The position numbers and the translations under genes are program-made. 64,000 nt of DNA from contig JAQFVV010013372.1 of assembly GCA_028023455.1 (NCBI GenBank), positions 1 to 64,000 of the forward strand. Direction: 5' to 3'. Within the stretch, counting starts at the first letter, position 1. Every line of letters begins with the position of its first letter. The DNA comes from Epiperipatus broadwayi. Lineage: Eukaryota > Onychophora > Udeonychophora > Euonychophora > Peripatidae. The notes under the pieces are model-generated. The model saw nothing but the letters and a program-made list of their open reading frames with translations, had not been told where the DNA came from and did not search any database. This document shows, piece after piece, positions 11,585 to 25,234 of the stretch.

Positions 11585-14200
11585 TAAAGTTAGGAGTCTA
11601 TTGACTATGGTGCCCTCTTATATTACTTCTATGATTTATCTATTAGTAGGTTTTATCATATTTATTCAGGTCATATGTTGTTTTCACTATTTGTGTACTA
11701 GGAACTTAATCCAACAATGATAATGATAATGCCTCTACTGAGGATTCATATATGCATTACCTTAACATTCAGAAAAACACTTCTGACATATAATGAAATA
11801 ATTTTAAAATCAATATAAATTTAATTAAAATGGATATCGGTAATTATGATCAAACCTTATGTCCCTTATATAACTGTTTTACATAAGATATGTGAATTAT
11901 ATTTTCTGAGCATCATATATCAAATCATCCCTCAGAAAGCTGTACTTAATATTCATCCATAAGTATTTATTTTTTACAGGTGGTGTTTGAAATATGTTAA
12001 CCCTAATTTATAGTGCCACTCTCTTCTTAGAAATAATATTATAGATATAATAATATCTATTAGCATCAGCATCATTTTCTCTGATACCAACCCAATTTTT
12101 CCCTCAACTTAGAGAATTATTATTTACACAATTGAAATGAGATTTATGGGAGAAGAACAGCACAGACAAGTAAATAATTTAAACAACAAAACTAATTTAT
12201 TTCAGATAATCTCAATTGGCGTACTGAAACTTGAGATAAACATTATTACTTTATGAATGAAATAGCAAACTAATAAACAGAAAAGAAGTAATATTAATAA
12301 TTAAATATAAATGCGTGTTTACATCAAATATTGAATTTCTTTACTCTATTAGCATTTGAAAATCAAACACACAAAAAATAATAATAAATTAATAATCTTT
12401 ATATACCAAATATATAGACATAAAAATACCTTGGTAAAATTTTATAGAATGTTGAGACTTCTTATTTTTATGTATATCAATTTAAAAAATCTTGCTGTAG
12501 TTTCTATAAAGAATACAGTAAGCTTTCTAAACAGATTGATCAGTTTGCATCTTCTGTATCATATCAAATTTGTCCATATCAGTTGGTTGATTCAGGTTGG
12601 AGCCTTCTTAATGTTAGTAAACTTATGCTTGAATATATGGCTATACAACTGCAGGCAATGAGAATCTTCATCTCTGGATTCATTACAAGTGTTTTTTTTT
12701 TTTTATTGTTAGTAGAACTACATTGTTAAGATTTCAACTGGCACACATTTTCTTTATTTTCATGACATAGGAATTTGCCATTTTAGCTGACTTTGAATCA
12801 GTACTAAAAAGCACTTAAGAGCAATATTTCTAGAAGATAAGTAATGCTCATGAAGCTAATACTGGAATCTTTCCACATTTTAACAATGAACTCCTCAATT
12901 TTATAAATACACAATGCTGGTGACTTGCACTTTGGCTCTCTATAGATGTATTTTTTTCTCTTCTTTCTTCTTATATAAAGTTTGCCTGAAGGACAACTCT
13001 TCCCATAAACCTTAAGTTCTTTTCATGTTCTTAATTTTGGTTTTCATTGTCCACTAGTTTTTGTTTTTTTACATATTTTTTTTTCAGCAATTATCATTAA
13101 TTACTGCTTTTCTTTAATTAACTCATATAATTACCTTTATTTATTTATTTGTTTATTTTTTAATTAAATTTAATTTTCATTAAATAGCTTATTGGATTTA
13201 CACAATATATTTTAATTTAAATACAAAATTCATGTCTAATTTTTGGAAACTTTAAATTATTTAATTTTTACTTTGTACATTTGCTATTTATACATATGCA
13301 TTCTTCTTCATCTGGTCTATAAGAAAGTAAATTATTTGTTTATAACCCTTTCCCAGGGTAATATTCAATGAAAAGAAATTATAAGCGACTTATTCACAAC
13401 TATGGATATTATTTTAAGATGTGCAGCAGTTTTACATATGTTTTCATTTTGGTGAATCATATATAAAATCACTTATGTTAAAAGTATGATTTTTATTGTG
13501 TTTTATTTAAATTATAAAATCAGTTGAGTGTAAGTCATCACTTAAGGGAATCTAATTTTTTTTTAAAAAATTTACTTCATTACATTTTCGAGTGTTTGGT
13601 CTATCTTTCAATTTAAGCTTAATTAATTGAAATTGCTTATAATATATGACAATGCTACAGCTAGCCAAGTTTATATTACAGGAGTATGCATTATTGAAAT
13701 CATATTTTTACCAGTTATTATTAATTTTTTAGTGTGCAGAAAAATTTTGATGTCTTGAGATAGTCCATGAAATTTCTCTTTGAGGCCTTGGAACTGATTA
13801 AAGAATTTTCTCATATCCATTCTGTCTTTATCATTATAGCTGATATTATTTTATCATTATTCATACACTAAATGAACATAGATGAGCTGTCCATTAGTGC
13901 ACATGAACTAGCATAATAAGTTTGTTTTTTATTCTGAATTTAAGATCTAGAAGCATCATCATCATTCTGCTCAATTGTCTGATAGTTCTTAACTAAAATA
14001 TCAGTTGGATATTTATAAAGGCAAGATGAATGTATGTGAATATATATATATATATAGAGAGAGAGAGACAATCATGTCAAACAAAGCTAAATTATGTTCC
14101 TTATTCTCGGGTTGGAAACCAAGATCACAGTGGAGAGTGCTAAAAATCATCTCAATGCAAACCTAAGCTGACATTTAATGATAATCTTTTGCTTAAGTAC
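11585..14200. other. AT-rich stretch without recognised gene
   Basis: Only short ORFs with biased, low-complexity composition (the longest 101 codons at 12356-12661) and T/A-rich runs. A (TA)n-(GA)n microsatellite lies at 14041-14068. I see no supported feature. Confidence 0.5.
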
Positions 14201-14209
14201 TTACAGCTG

Positions 14210-16600
14210 CAGTGAAGGAAGATTGCACAAATTGGAAAGAGAACTATTTAATATTAGATGGAAAATTGTTATAAAGTTAGACGAATAGATAAAGAGACAG
14301 TTGGTGTTAAAAACTCACTTATTAAAAGAAAAGATGAAGAGACGATTTTAAAAGTGAACATGTTTCGTCTACAAGCAAATATTGGGTCCAAATGCAGTTG
14401 GACTCATTATATATAAAAAAGTGAAGACAATGACTGAAGGTATATCAAATAGAATGGCATGATTACTTATTCAACAGGGAAATATTATATGCATATAATT
14501 CAGTTTATGCACCAACAAGTTCTCATTATGATGAAGAAGTAGATAATTTTTATATGAATGCACAAAAGGCTTTTAATCAGACCAAACAATATTATAAAAT
14601 TGTCATTGGAGACTTTATTGCTAGAATTGGTAAACTATTAAAATATGGGTGGAGTTTGCAAGAAAAGAAAAACTTTATGATGTGAATTTTTTTTTTTTTG
14701 GAGAAAAAGATTAATAGAAATAGACATGGAAGCATTCAAATGAAGATACAGTAGAATTGGATTATATTTTGACTATCAGAAAATATATATTTCAAGATTG
14801 TAATGTTTATAATAAAATCAACATAAGAAGTTGTCTTAATTAGTGAGATGTAAGATGCATGTTAATGCAAAACTCAAGAGAGGAAAATTATTAATAAACA
14901 CAATACTTGCAGTTGATATTCCTAATATTCAGAATGATTAAAATAAATTTTAAATTAAAATTTTCAAATTGTTTCAACTTATTATCAGATTTTGAAGAAG
15001 ATTCAGACTTGAATGAAGTCAATAAGAAAATAACCCACATTATTAAGCACTGTAACAATGATGGCTGTTTCAAAGAAACAGCAATTTATTAATATTTTTT
15101 TTTACTGAGACAAGACAATGTATGAAGAGTGTTCCATTAAGAATTGAATATCTAGAATTTTGTAAAATTATACAAAGTAGTTAATGATATATGAGAATAG
15201 TCTCAAATGTGTAAGACAACATCTTGATATAGAAAAACGTTATTCCACAAAATAAAAGATGGAATTATTATTAATTAAGTTGATGATGTGGAAGAGTTCT
15301 GTAAAGAATTACATAGTAAAAAAAAATATCACCTATAGTTAGTATATCTTCAGAACTGCCTAGCATTTTAAATGAAGCAGTGTGACATACAATTAAATCT
15401 ATAAACAAGGGAAAATCTCCAGAAAATGATAGATGTAAGTATAGAAGTAGAAAAATTGTTAGCAAAGTTATATGTCAAATGTCTAACTAATAAAATGTAT
15501 CAAATGATCCATAGAATGTGTTAGTAATATTGACATTTAAGAAAGATGATAAAGATAGTAAAATTACATATCTATCAGTCTTCTATGAGGTATGTACAAA
15601 ATCTTTATCAAGATAATTACAATTCATCATCTATTGCATATTTCTTACCAACTAAAAAGAATAGCTGGATATAAAAAAAAATGTAACACAGGTCATCAAG
15701 GGAAATTGTTGAAAAGACCAATGAATATGAATTGCCATTATGCTTTGATTAGTAGATTATGAAAAGGAATTTGATTTTATAAACATCGCTACAGTAATTA
15801 TAGCTTTGAATCATAAGATATAGACCAGGAATATTATCATATTCTGAAGAATATTTATCAAAATGTAACTGCAATGATTAGATTATGAAGATTAACATTG
15901 AAAAGGATGCAGGACATGGTGATTCCATATCCAAAATTTTCCACAACTGTTTTAAAAGAAGTATTTTGTGGGTTAAAATGGGATGCTAAGGGAATATTAT
16001 TTAAGTCATTTAGATTTTGTGGGCGATATAGTTGTTTTTGTTTTTTTTTGCAAATAATGCTTAAGAGTTTCAGAAAATGTTGACAACAGTTATTAAATGA
16101 AGGATAAATACTAAAAAGATTAATATAATGTTCACTTGATTTTCTCTGAAGAAGGGAAAAAAGATTGATAAACATGAATTAGAAGTTAATGTCTACAATG
16201 ACCTTGGTCAGATGGAAATATAATTGGATTAAATTTATCATTTAATGAAGGATGGAGAGATTATGTTAGGAGTAACAAGAAGAAATTGAAGATGACATAC
16301 ATGAATGAGAGAATAAATAATATCACTGACAATTTTAAAAGGATTAAGAAACTGAAGGATGGGCAGATCTTAAGAAGAGTTTATAATAGGTTGAACTTTA
16401 TATTCTTTATCTGGTCCTAAAAGATTGGGAAAAAATTAGAAAGAGCCTACATTTGTGATTGATGGATGAAATAAGAAAGTTTGCTAGTGTGTTGTGAAGA
16501 ACAGAATCTAAAGATCAGAGAAACTGAATTAAACTTTATGATACTTTCATTCTATAATAGATTGACAGTGGTTGAAAGGTATGATCTTGGTGATAATATA
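14210..16600 (+). mobile_element. RTE-like LINE, decayed copy 1
   Basis: Fragments of an endonuclease-reverse transcriptase occur in the same order as in the better copy at 27430-30461. Endonuclease remnants at 14380-14700 include YAPTSSHYD-like and IGDFIARIG-like motifs. The linker lies at 14880-15090 (SDLNEVNKK). RT remnants at 15290-16420 include sequence matching DYEKAFD and LDFxxD, with FVGD where FADD is expected. Stops and frameshifts occur every few dozen codons. The 3' end near 16560-16600 resembles the other copy's end but lacks its TGATGA tail. It is far older than the second copy. Confidence 0.75.
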
Positions 16601-16689
16601 AAATAATATATCATAAAATAATATAAAGTCATACTATTGATTTTTAAAAAAATTAACATTTGCTCTATTAACCAATCCAGAGTCATCAA

Positions 16690-18620
16690 CTGAGAGACTA
16701 TTCTTAATCATCATATAAGGATCAAATTTTCCCTCTTTCTAAATATTTTCACTCTTCAATTTCTGTTCTATTATTACCTCCTTTATTATAGCTGTATCAT
16801 GAATGTGACTTATTTCCCTAGTAAGTGATCATTATTTATTATCTGATTGATAGTGATATCTCATGTTATTAATATAAGTTTCACTTCTGTCAATGAATTA
16901 TTCTTGTCCTCTTGGGACCAGTTGGACTGCCAGTTCTCCATGATAGTTGGCCTTTGGATCTTATTTCCGACCATGGTGTGGTATTTCTTTGATGCCCAGT
17001 AGCATTAATATGGGGTTCAGATTTTCTTTTAAATGACTCTCTGTTGGGTTTTAAATCCCTGCATTCTACCACCATCATTTGTAGGTTTGCTGCTATCAAA
17101 AGCATTTAGTAACTCAGCTACTTGTTCTACAGTTTTTCAATCATTCCTTATAAACATTGGTTTAATATGATTTGGATAACTATATCTGACTATGCATTGG
17201 CTTTCAGATAAGGGATCATCTGTCAAAGCTTTTACTTTGGCTATTTGCCATCATAAAAGTAGAGTAAATGCCTTTCCAGATCTGTATTTTTCTTAAACAA
17301 CACAATGTTTGATTCCTTCTTGATAGTCTGCAGTTCAATATGAATTTAGCAAGGCCTGTTTAAATTGATCAAAATTTAAAGATTTATTGATTGTAGTCAT
17401 CTCCAAATAGCATCTCAAGATGCCCTTTGGAGATATCTACAATCAATTGTCACTTCAGACAATTTATTTAAACTAAATTATCTTTTCAGGCTGTTAAGAT
17501 ACTCAGCTGAAGCTTCCTCTGCATATGCTGAGAAAATTCTAAAATTTTAAGTAGTGATTGACGATACTGGAATTACAATTATATACCCGTACATCAACAT
17601 CTTTATGCATATCTTGTTGAATATTTTTATGTGTGATACTTAGTTTTTTTATAGCTACATCTGTGTTAGATTAGATTTTTTAAATTTTTTATTCAACTCT
17701 ATTTTTTACTAACCCCTCTGTCTTCTTGTATTTCAACTTGACTTTCAACTATTATTTGAATCTTTTCAATTGGTTTGAGTTAGGTTATTGATTTCTTCTT
17801 TTGCTTGGATCAACCCTTGCCTATTGTCTATTTTTATTTTTTCTACTATCTCATGCAATTGTTCAAATTTCTTATCCTGCTCATCTTTATTCAATTGAAA
17901 TTCAAGACTTATTTCACTAACCTTATCTTCTAACTCTACAAAGTAATTTTCTAACCTACATATTATTTCTTCATTTAGTTGTTCTATCTGTTTTTGTCTG
18001 GTTCTCAATTTGGTCTTTAAGTCCTTTGTTTTGTTCTTCCATTTGGCTTTTTATTTCTTTACTTTGTTTTTCAATTTTATCTTTCAATTCTGTGAACATG
18101 TTCATAATGAAGTTCATAAACTCACTATTATGAATCTGTTTTACTTCACTGAGCCTATATTTTCATCTTAACTCTTGTAATAAGTTATATTTATTATATG
18201 AGAAATTATTATAAAATTAGCTGCTAACTTTATTTAAAACCTTAATTTTATTGCTGTTTTTTTTATATATATATAATTAGAATGTCCACATTTCTTTTCA
18301 CTATATAGCCTCTCTCTGTCACAGAATTATATTTCATTTTTAATATCTTATTTTATTTATTCACCTATTATTATCTTTACCAACCTGTTTATATCACTAT
18401 AACTATCTAAGGACACTTTTTTTTCCAACAAAAAATAAATTCTCTTCTTTCTCATCTGATCAAGTACTACTTATTATTTTATATTTCAATAGCTAAGTTC
18501 TTTTTTTTTTTTCAAAATGTTAATAATAATTTTAAAAAATATTTTCTGACTGAACTGGGTTCCATCCCTGTATTTTTTGATCAAGATTATTCCACATTGG
18601 CCCCCAAAATGTTTTTTATT
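16690..18620 (-). mobile_element. Old Ty3/gypsy remnant: gag region and PBS, minus strand
   Basis: On the minus strand an 80-codon coiled-coil segment (18008-17766, EQLNEEIICRLENYF...) precedes a degenerate capsid-like region broken by many stops, including FSAYAEEASAEYLNSLK and HLLYFYDGK, then a segment near 17105-16890 ending in basic sequence. At 18606-18589 (minus) sits TGGGGGCCAATGTGG, a decayed tRNA-Lys-type PBS, so an LTR would lie from about 18610 rightward. No RT was found, so the rest of the element is missing. Old and inactive. Confidence 0.45.
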
Positions 18621-19139
18621 TCTTTTATTTTTGCCCATCCATCTACAATACTACTACATTACAGTCAATGGTAATTGATAAAAAAATATATATAATAAAA
18701 TGAAAATATTTACAAATTATTTTAAGACAGTCTACATGAAGGACCAACCTTTATGCTGATCCAGCTATGTTTCCTGGTCATTATCCTCTCCACATTTAAG
18801 ATATAATTCTAAGACAAAGTAAAATAGTCTAAATGAGAAATAAATGAGCAACAAAATTATTAAGAATAACACTAATTTTAATTAACAAATATAATAATTT
18901 ATATTTACATCAGCATACTAGTAAAAAAAATGTGTGGCAGTAAATCTTTTATTTATAATTCATAAAAGTTTTATATGAGTTTTATTCAGTTACCTATTTA
19001 TTATGCATTTGAGCTCAATTTTCTTTCACATTGGAAGAATTTTGGAATCAAGATATATGGATCATCATTTCATATTTCCAATATAATTATCAGTGCTTTA
19101 TTTCTATTAGGTTTCTTTTAAAGAGTGGTCATTTGTGAC

Positions 19140-20440
19140 TGAGGAATCAAATCTCCAAAAGGTACTAATCCATTTGTTGTTAAATACTTATTGACTTCGA
19201 AATTGATTGAAAATGTAATCAATTAATAATACTGGCTAACTTTCAGCAAAATCATAGTGCTGAAGAAAATTATTCTACATAGGCAACCTTATATAATATG
19301 TAAATGGGGCGCAATATGCAAATAAGGCAATAAGGTATATGGAACACGTGAATACTTTTTGTTGATAGAATATGGATCCTTTGCAATTGCCCAAACTTTT
19401 TTGTATTTTCTTTTCCTATTTTTTTCTGAGCAAACCATTCTAACATTGAATAGAGAAAATGCATGGTGACGTGTTCAGAAGATATATCTGTATTCAGTCT
19501 TTTGTTTAGCTATGTTATGTAGATATATGTGTTGGGAAATTCTCGAGAATATATTTGCATGAGATTCCCCATAATACACAGAGCTTCAGGATAGGTTAGA
19601 ACATGCAATTTTATAAACAATCTGGAGAGCATGCTCCACAACTATTTTATCTTTGGCGGCAGTCTAAAACTAATGCTATAACACCTGTTAGCACAAATCT
19701 TTCTACAGTTATTTTGCAATATGGGACATAAGGAAGGCTTGTCCATGCTTTAGGCATATTATTAATGCATTTAACTTTTTTTACATTGGTGTAAAATTTA
19801 TTGACTTTTAATAAGTATGTTGTGATTATAACTAAGCCCTATTAGATCATTAATGTATGCATCTACGTTGTTTTTTCTATCTGATTCATATTTGCATACA
19901 TTTTTATTTCTATATAAGAAACATTTAAAGCTGGCCAATTTGTGTTCTATTGGGACTTTTGACATTGAATGAATTGCTCCTCTTATTTGTAAAAGTTTAA
20001 GCTTTATTTTGTCTTTGGTATTGTTCAACAAATTGTTAAGAGATCGTGCCAATCTAAAACTAACCCTGTATGTGTTAGTGCAAATCTTACTTAGGTTATT
20101 TGCAATATGTTGGTTGTAAGAAAGGCTTATCCATGTCTTAGGAATATTATTAATGCATTTAACTTTTGTTACATTAGGGTAAAATTTACTGACTGTTTTA
20201 ATAAACATGTTGGGATTATAACCAAGCCCTATTAGATCATTACTGTTTGCATCTACGTTATTTTTTGTATCTGCCTCATATTAGCATAGATTTTTATTTC
20301 TATATAAGAAACATTTAAAATCACTAGTTTGTGTTCTAGTGGGACTTTTGACATTGAATGAATTGCTCCCTTGCTTGTAAAGATTTAAGCTTCATTTTGA
20401 AGTCGAGCTCATTTAAACTTTTTTTGAATATATGTATGTC
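19140..20440 (-). mobile_element. Penelope-like element, inverted C-terminal/terminal-repeat copy
   Basis: Minus-strand sequence homologous, in reverse orientation, to the 3' part of the PLE at 20700-22900. The best frame (20208-19798, 136 codons) contains NIPKTWISLSYNQHIANNLSKI and SFRLARSLNNLLNNTKDK, the region between RT and the GIY-YIG domain in PLEs. The segment CFLYRNKN...NDLIGL occurs twice (around 19820-19950 and 20220-20340), showing an internal ~410-bp partial tandem duplication. It probably represents one arm of inverted pseudo-LTRs, a known PLE arrangement. Confidence 0.65.
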
Positions 20441-20699
20441 AAGAAAATTTATTTCAGTAGTCTATTAATAAGTTGAGATTTACTGTAAAATTAATTTATA
20501 CCTATTAAATATGATGGTGTTTAAATTGCAGAAGTCTATTGCAATGAAACAAGAAAGAATTAATTTTCCTAAATCATGTTTATGTTGGAATGTCTTTCCT
20601 AATTGTTGTAATATTTGGATAAGCACAAATATATATAATGAGGAGAAAATAATTAGAAGATTAAAGTAGGTTTTTTGCAAGATTTTTCAGGGCTATTGT

Positions 20700-22900
20700 A
20701 AAAATATAAAACAAGAAATACAATGGCTAAAACATATGGAGAGATATATAACTTTCACAGATATTGTAAATAAATGCAGAATTGTGGCATTAATGGCAAA
20801 AGATAATTACGATAATCAATTGAATTTTCTTGGCAAAAAACAAGATATTGCGCTTGAACAAAATCCAACTGACCATTGGGTGAGTCAATCAGCAACATAT
20901 TAAAGCTTGGCTCGAGATTCATTGGTGGAATTTGGAAATGGGTGCAAATGGAAATTATTGCTGATGTAGAAACAAAATTTGAAAACTCAGGGGTCAAAGA
21001 TAAAATTATAGAGATAGCTGCAAGATTGCTTTATATGATTGATTTGGCTGATGGCAACAGAACAGGGTTTCGGAAAATTAATGAAACTTAGCTATTTTTC
21101 AAAAACAACAACATAATGTGCCTCAAAGAAGACAAAGCCAATAGGTTGGTGTTGTTAAACTGCAACAATTATTTTTTTAAAAAATGAACATAAAAATTAT
21201 GAAGTTGCAGTTTAAAAAAATTAACACAAAATATTTTAAGGACAAATTTGTATCAACAATATTGAGGAAATTTTGTAACAAAGCATACACACATTCAGAA
21301 TACTTAGCATGGCTTTACCACCACACATTTTTGAAAATATCAAACTGCACAAGGAAAGTCAGATTCTCAGACTCATAATAGACTTCAGTGGGGCATATTT
21401 TTTCAAAGCAGCAAAGAAAATAGATGATTGGTTGATGGATAATATTGGAGTTGGCACATACATAATCAAATCATATTTTCACTGCATGTATAAAATTAAA
21501 AAATAAAAATTAATAAGAACCATAAACTAGTTTCAATAGATATAAAAGAACTATATGGTTCAGTATCTCGTGATCTAGCCATTAACATTATTCAAGTCAC
21601 ATTGCAACACATCAACTACAATCCATATAAAAAAGAGTTTATAATAGAAGTTTTAAAATTGATTAATAGGGAAATTGTAGCAGTAGCCAAAGATGAATTC
21701 TATAAAATGAAAAGTGGTTGGTCAGTGGTATTATCACTAAGTTGTGTTATTTGTAGCATCGTTCTATCTAAATTTGAAAATAAGATCTTGCCTAAATATT
21801 TAGCCTCTTCAACTAACAATATCTATATGCAATTCATAGATGATATGTTTATATGTGTGATGGAGGATCAAATCAACATACAATTGAAGCTCAAAAATAC
21901 ACCACCATTGGAATGAACTTTTGAAGTAAAAGACATCAATCATAGGTTAAATTTTCATCACACATATATATATGTAAAAAAAAAAAAAATTAGCTCGACT
22001 TTAAAATGAAGCTTAAACCTTTACAAATAAAAATAGCAATTTATCCAATGTTAAGGAATTCCAATAGAACACAAACTGTCTGGCTTTAAATGTTTCTTAC
22101 TTAGAAACAAAAATCTGTAAATATGAGACAGAAAAAACTGACATGATACATATATTAGTGATGTAATAGGGCTTGATTAAAATCACAAAATTCTTATTAA
22201 AATAGTCAGTTAATTTTACACCAATGTAAAAAAAAAAGTTAAATGTATTAATAATATGCCTAAAGCATGGATTAACTATCCTTACATCCCACATATTGCA
22301 CTTTAGAAAGTTTTGTGCTAACACATACAGGGTTAGTTTTAGATCGTTGCCATCTCCTAATGATTTGTTGAACAATACCAAAGACAAAATACCTTTGGAA
22401 TATGCTCCTCAGGTGGTCTATAAAATTGTATGTTCTAACCCACCTGCAGCTCTGTATAATATGGGGAATCTCATGCAAATAGATCCACAAGAATTGTCCA
22501 ATATGTATATCTATACAACAGAACTAAACAAAAGACTGAATACATATCTACCTTTCTTGACCATGAACGCATCACGGATCATACATTTTCTCCATCCAAT
22601 GTTAAAATGTTAAAAGAGGCAATAGGAAAAGAAAGTACAAAGAGGCTTCGGCAATTGCAGAGGATTCATATTCCATCAACAAAAACGATTTGCATCTTCC
22701 ATTATCTGGAAAATGGAATATCTAATTGTTTTATTTGCATATTGGGCCTTCTTATTTACTCATTTACATATTATACAAACACATCTGTATAGCATAATTT
22801 TATTCAGCCCTATTAATTAGTTTATATTATTAATTGGTTACCTTTTCCAACTTGAAATCAAGAAGTGTTTAAGAATTATATAGTTGGTTGAAAAGAGGTA
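20700..22900 (+). mobile_element. Penelope-like element, plus-strand copy with RT
   Basis: Several frames together give a PLE reverse transcriptase: a region near 20880-21090, then 21530-21915 with SIDIKELYGSVSRDLA (core motif A area) and QFIDDMFICV (catalytic motif at about 21831-21852). From 22296 it continues with TYRVSF...NDLLNNTKDK and VVYKIVCSNP, the start of a GIY-YIG-type nuclease domain, and a tail to ~22790. Frameshifts and stops break it, so it is a pseudogene. The part after ~22240 is inverted-repeat partner of 19140-19800. Confidence 0.7.
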
Positions 22901-23555
22901 ATAAGTTGAGATTCAATTCATTTGTTGTAGGGTGTTTTCTTCTGACAAACAATTAGTTGAATGACAGATTTGTCTGTGCAATTAAGGGTCATATGTTTTA
23001 GCATCCATAATCAGTTATTAGGTTGCCAGAAGTATTGTTGACTATTAAGACATTTTTTACAGCTCGGTAATAAGCTCCATTAATAAAAAGTTCAGAGTAG
23101 AGAACTCTGAAACTTTAACTCTGTAATATGCATTATATCCACCTAGATAAAAATTAAAACTTTCTTGGCTTCCATTCTATAAGCAGCACACAAAAAAGTG
23201 AAGTTTTCCCACTTTTTGTTTGAAAAGCAGATGTAAGAGTTTTTTTTCTTTATTTTATAACTGTTTTCCATAGCAACTTGGTATTTTAAAATAGTCAGCT
23301 TTATTTCCATTTTATGTGTAAGCTTGTGGTTAAGACCTGTAGAGGTCCCTGCCTTTGCATTTTCAACTGCACATGCTTTAGGTTTATTGTCTTAGTAAAT
23401 ATTAATTTCAATAAACAAAAACAAAAAACATTGTCATTTCATTTTTTTTAACTGATTAATAATTTATTTTTCACATGACTTTTATAATATTTTAAAAAAT
23501 AATAAAAAATGTTGTACCTCTACAAAAAGCCATGCATGTAAATTCTGTTTAGAGA
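22900..23555. other. No recognised gene
   Basis: AT-rich sequence with T-runs. Nothing beyond possible PLE-flanking homology was seen. Confidence 0.4.
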
Positions 23556-23559
23556 TTAC

Positions 23560-23745
23560 AATATGTATAACGAGATATTTTGCACATAACAATAGCAAAC
23601 TCTTCATACAGTAGTGCCTCCAAGTGCAACCCTTTGCAATCAATGGATGCAGTAAGGCTTGCACTTGGTAGCACTAATGTATGGAGAGTTTCATATTGTT
23701 AATAACAGCCTGTGGAGGCATATGGAATGGTGATCATGTAATATT
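23560..23745. repeat. Small foldback related to the 37475-38733 family
   Basis: Arms CAAACTCTTCATACAGTAG and its approximate reverse complement near 23680-23695 enclose AATCAATGGATGC. The same phrases (AAACTCTxCATACA, AATCAATGGATGCCAG, GTGATCATGT) occur in the hammerhead-bearing element at 37475-38733, so this is probably a short or truncated relative. No hammerhead core is present here. Confidence 0.5.
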
Positions 23746-23964
23746 GATTTTATTTTGCATATACTGAATATTTCGTATATATATATATAATTAGAGAGAT
23801 TTGAATTCAGGATTTCTCAGTCTTTTCATTCTCCACTCCATCATGAGTTTAATCCCTCTAATTACATATAACAAGGTATATATATAGTTTTCCTGAGGGT
23901 TTATGATGATGGTGTTCTAGTAGTATTTTTATATTGGACTATTTCCATCATCTAATATGTATAT

Positions 23965-24207
23965 TGAATGTCTTGAGAAAAATTTAACTTTATTTAAATA
24001 TTCTAAATACATTCAACTGTTAGTAATAGCACATCAAACAGATTAGTATATGCATAACATTTCGAGAGATATTATTCTCCCATATTCTTCGGGTGTTGCT
24101 GGCCTGATCAGTGACAGTACTAGTATGGGATTCGAACCTGGATCTTTAGATTCTTGAGTATTGAATTTTAAGGTAGCACTCTAATCAACTGAGCCATCCA
24201 TACTTAT
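23965..24207 (-). mobile_element. tRNA-derived SINE copy 1
   Basis: On the minus strand the element begins near 24207 with GGATGGCTCAGTTGATTAGA (box A-like), followed by GGTTCGAATCCC (box B), a tRNA-type RNA polymerase III promoter. After the tRNA-like head comes a core CACTGATCAGGCCAGCAA and an AT-rich body. The core and body recur, in the same order, at 40232-40392, showing that this is a dispersed family rather than a single tRNA gene. Confidence 0.72.
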
Positions 24208-24440
24208 CTATGAGATTCCTCCTGATTTTCCACTTTTTCCTAATAGCAAAGTTGATTAGTAGTTTCCATACATTATGTATTGTCACACTAGGTTGGCTTA
24301 TGGGATTTTTTGCCATCATCTGAGCAGCTTCTTTAAATTTTTTTCTTTGTAGCTTTTCTTCTCTACCCAATATTTTTGTAGTTTTCCAATTGAACATATA
24401 TATTCATTGGCATAAAGTGAATCACTTTGTTAATTTTGCT
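24190..24440 (-). pseudogene. Penelope-like element C-terminal fragment
   Basis: Minus-strand frame 24397-24185 reads FNWKTTKILGREEKL, RKKFKEAAQM and a NVWKLLI-type end. The F-[ND]-W...KIL..E....R.FKEA pattern is the segment following GIY-YIG catalysis at the C-terminus of PLE polyproteins. It abuts the SINE, which may have inserted next to or into it. Only ~70 codons are recognisable. Confidence 0.55.
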
Positions 24441-25009
24441 TTTGTCATTCAGCATGTCATTACTGGTTTTGTTGAAAACCAGGAAAAGTTTAAGCCTTCT
24501 TGACAATATTTTTTCATCTTGTTTCATCATACACAATTAGTTTATTTTTAGTAACTGAATTTAAAGAAAGTTCTAAGTCTGTGCCCACATTATTTCATGA
24601 AAGTGATGCTAAACAATGGAATTTTGTTATGAATATGCTCATGCCTTTTATTAAAACTGGATACTTAAATGAAAATATTACTACTGTATGTATCATTATC
24701 AAGGTATTCAACCAAATGTAAATAGTAATCTTGATTATTGTTTTTCTGAAGATTATGATATTTGGCTTATCTAGTAGGTAGATCTTCAAAAGTGAAAATG
24801 CAAGCAAATTGCATCAAGTTTTGACCATTACTAGATCATAAAATTATTATAGGTTATTAGATGATTCTAGGAAAGTTTATACTAAATTTGTAGGATTTTT
24901 GGGTATTGAGTATATCTGTTTTACTATAATAATTCTATCTTGTAAGTTTTATCATAAGATATAGTAAGCATCACTTTGTCATTAACTATTGGTGAGGTAT
25001 ATGACCTGG
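24441..25009. other. No recognised gene
   Basis: AT-rich, with a 73-codon ORF at 24500-24721 that I cannot assign. Confidence 0.4.
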
Positions 25010-25234
25010 AGAAAAGTCTTACTGTCATATCTGACCTTGCCTTTAGAAGTGGACTATTCCAGATTCCTTGCCTGATTGGCTAGCATCCAGTCGCTATCCA
25101 ATGGGGATAAATCCTTCATTGGAATTCATGCATAAAATGCAAGTGTTTCCAGTAAGGTAGGCAATCTACCATTAAATAGTCAGCCTTTGGAAGCAAGGCA
25201 GACAGCAATTACTTCTGTCTACCTGAACAACTGA

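Noticed and set aside
12356-12661. 101-codon ORF as a gene
   Set aside because: Low-complexity Ile/Leu/Asn/Lys composition, no domain and no splice or promoter context.
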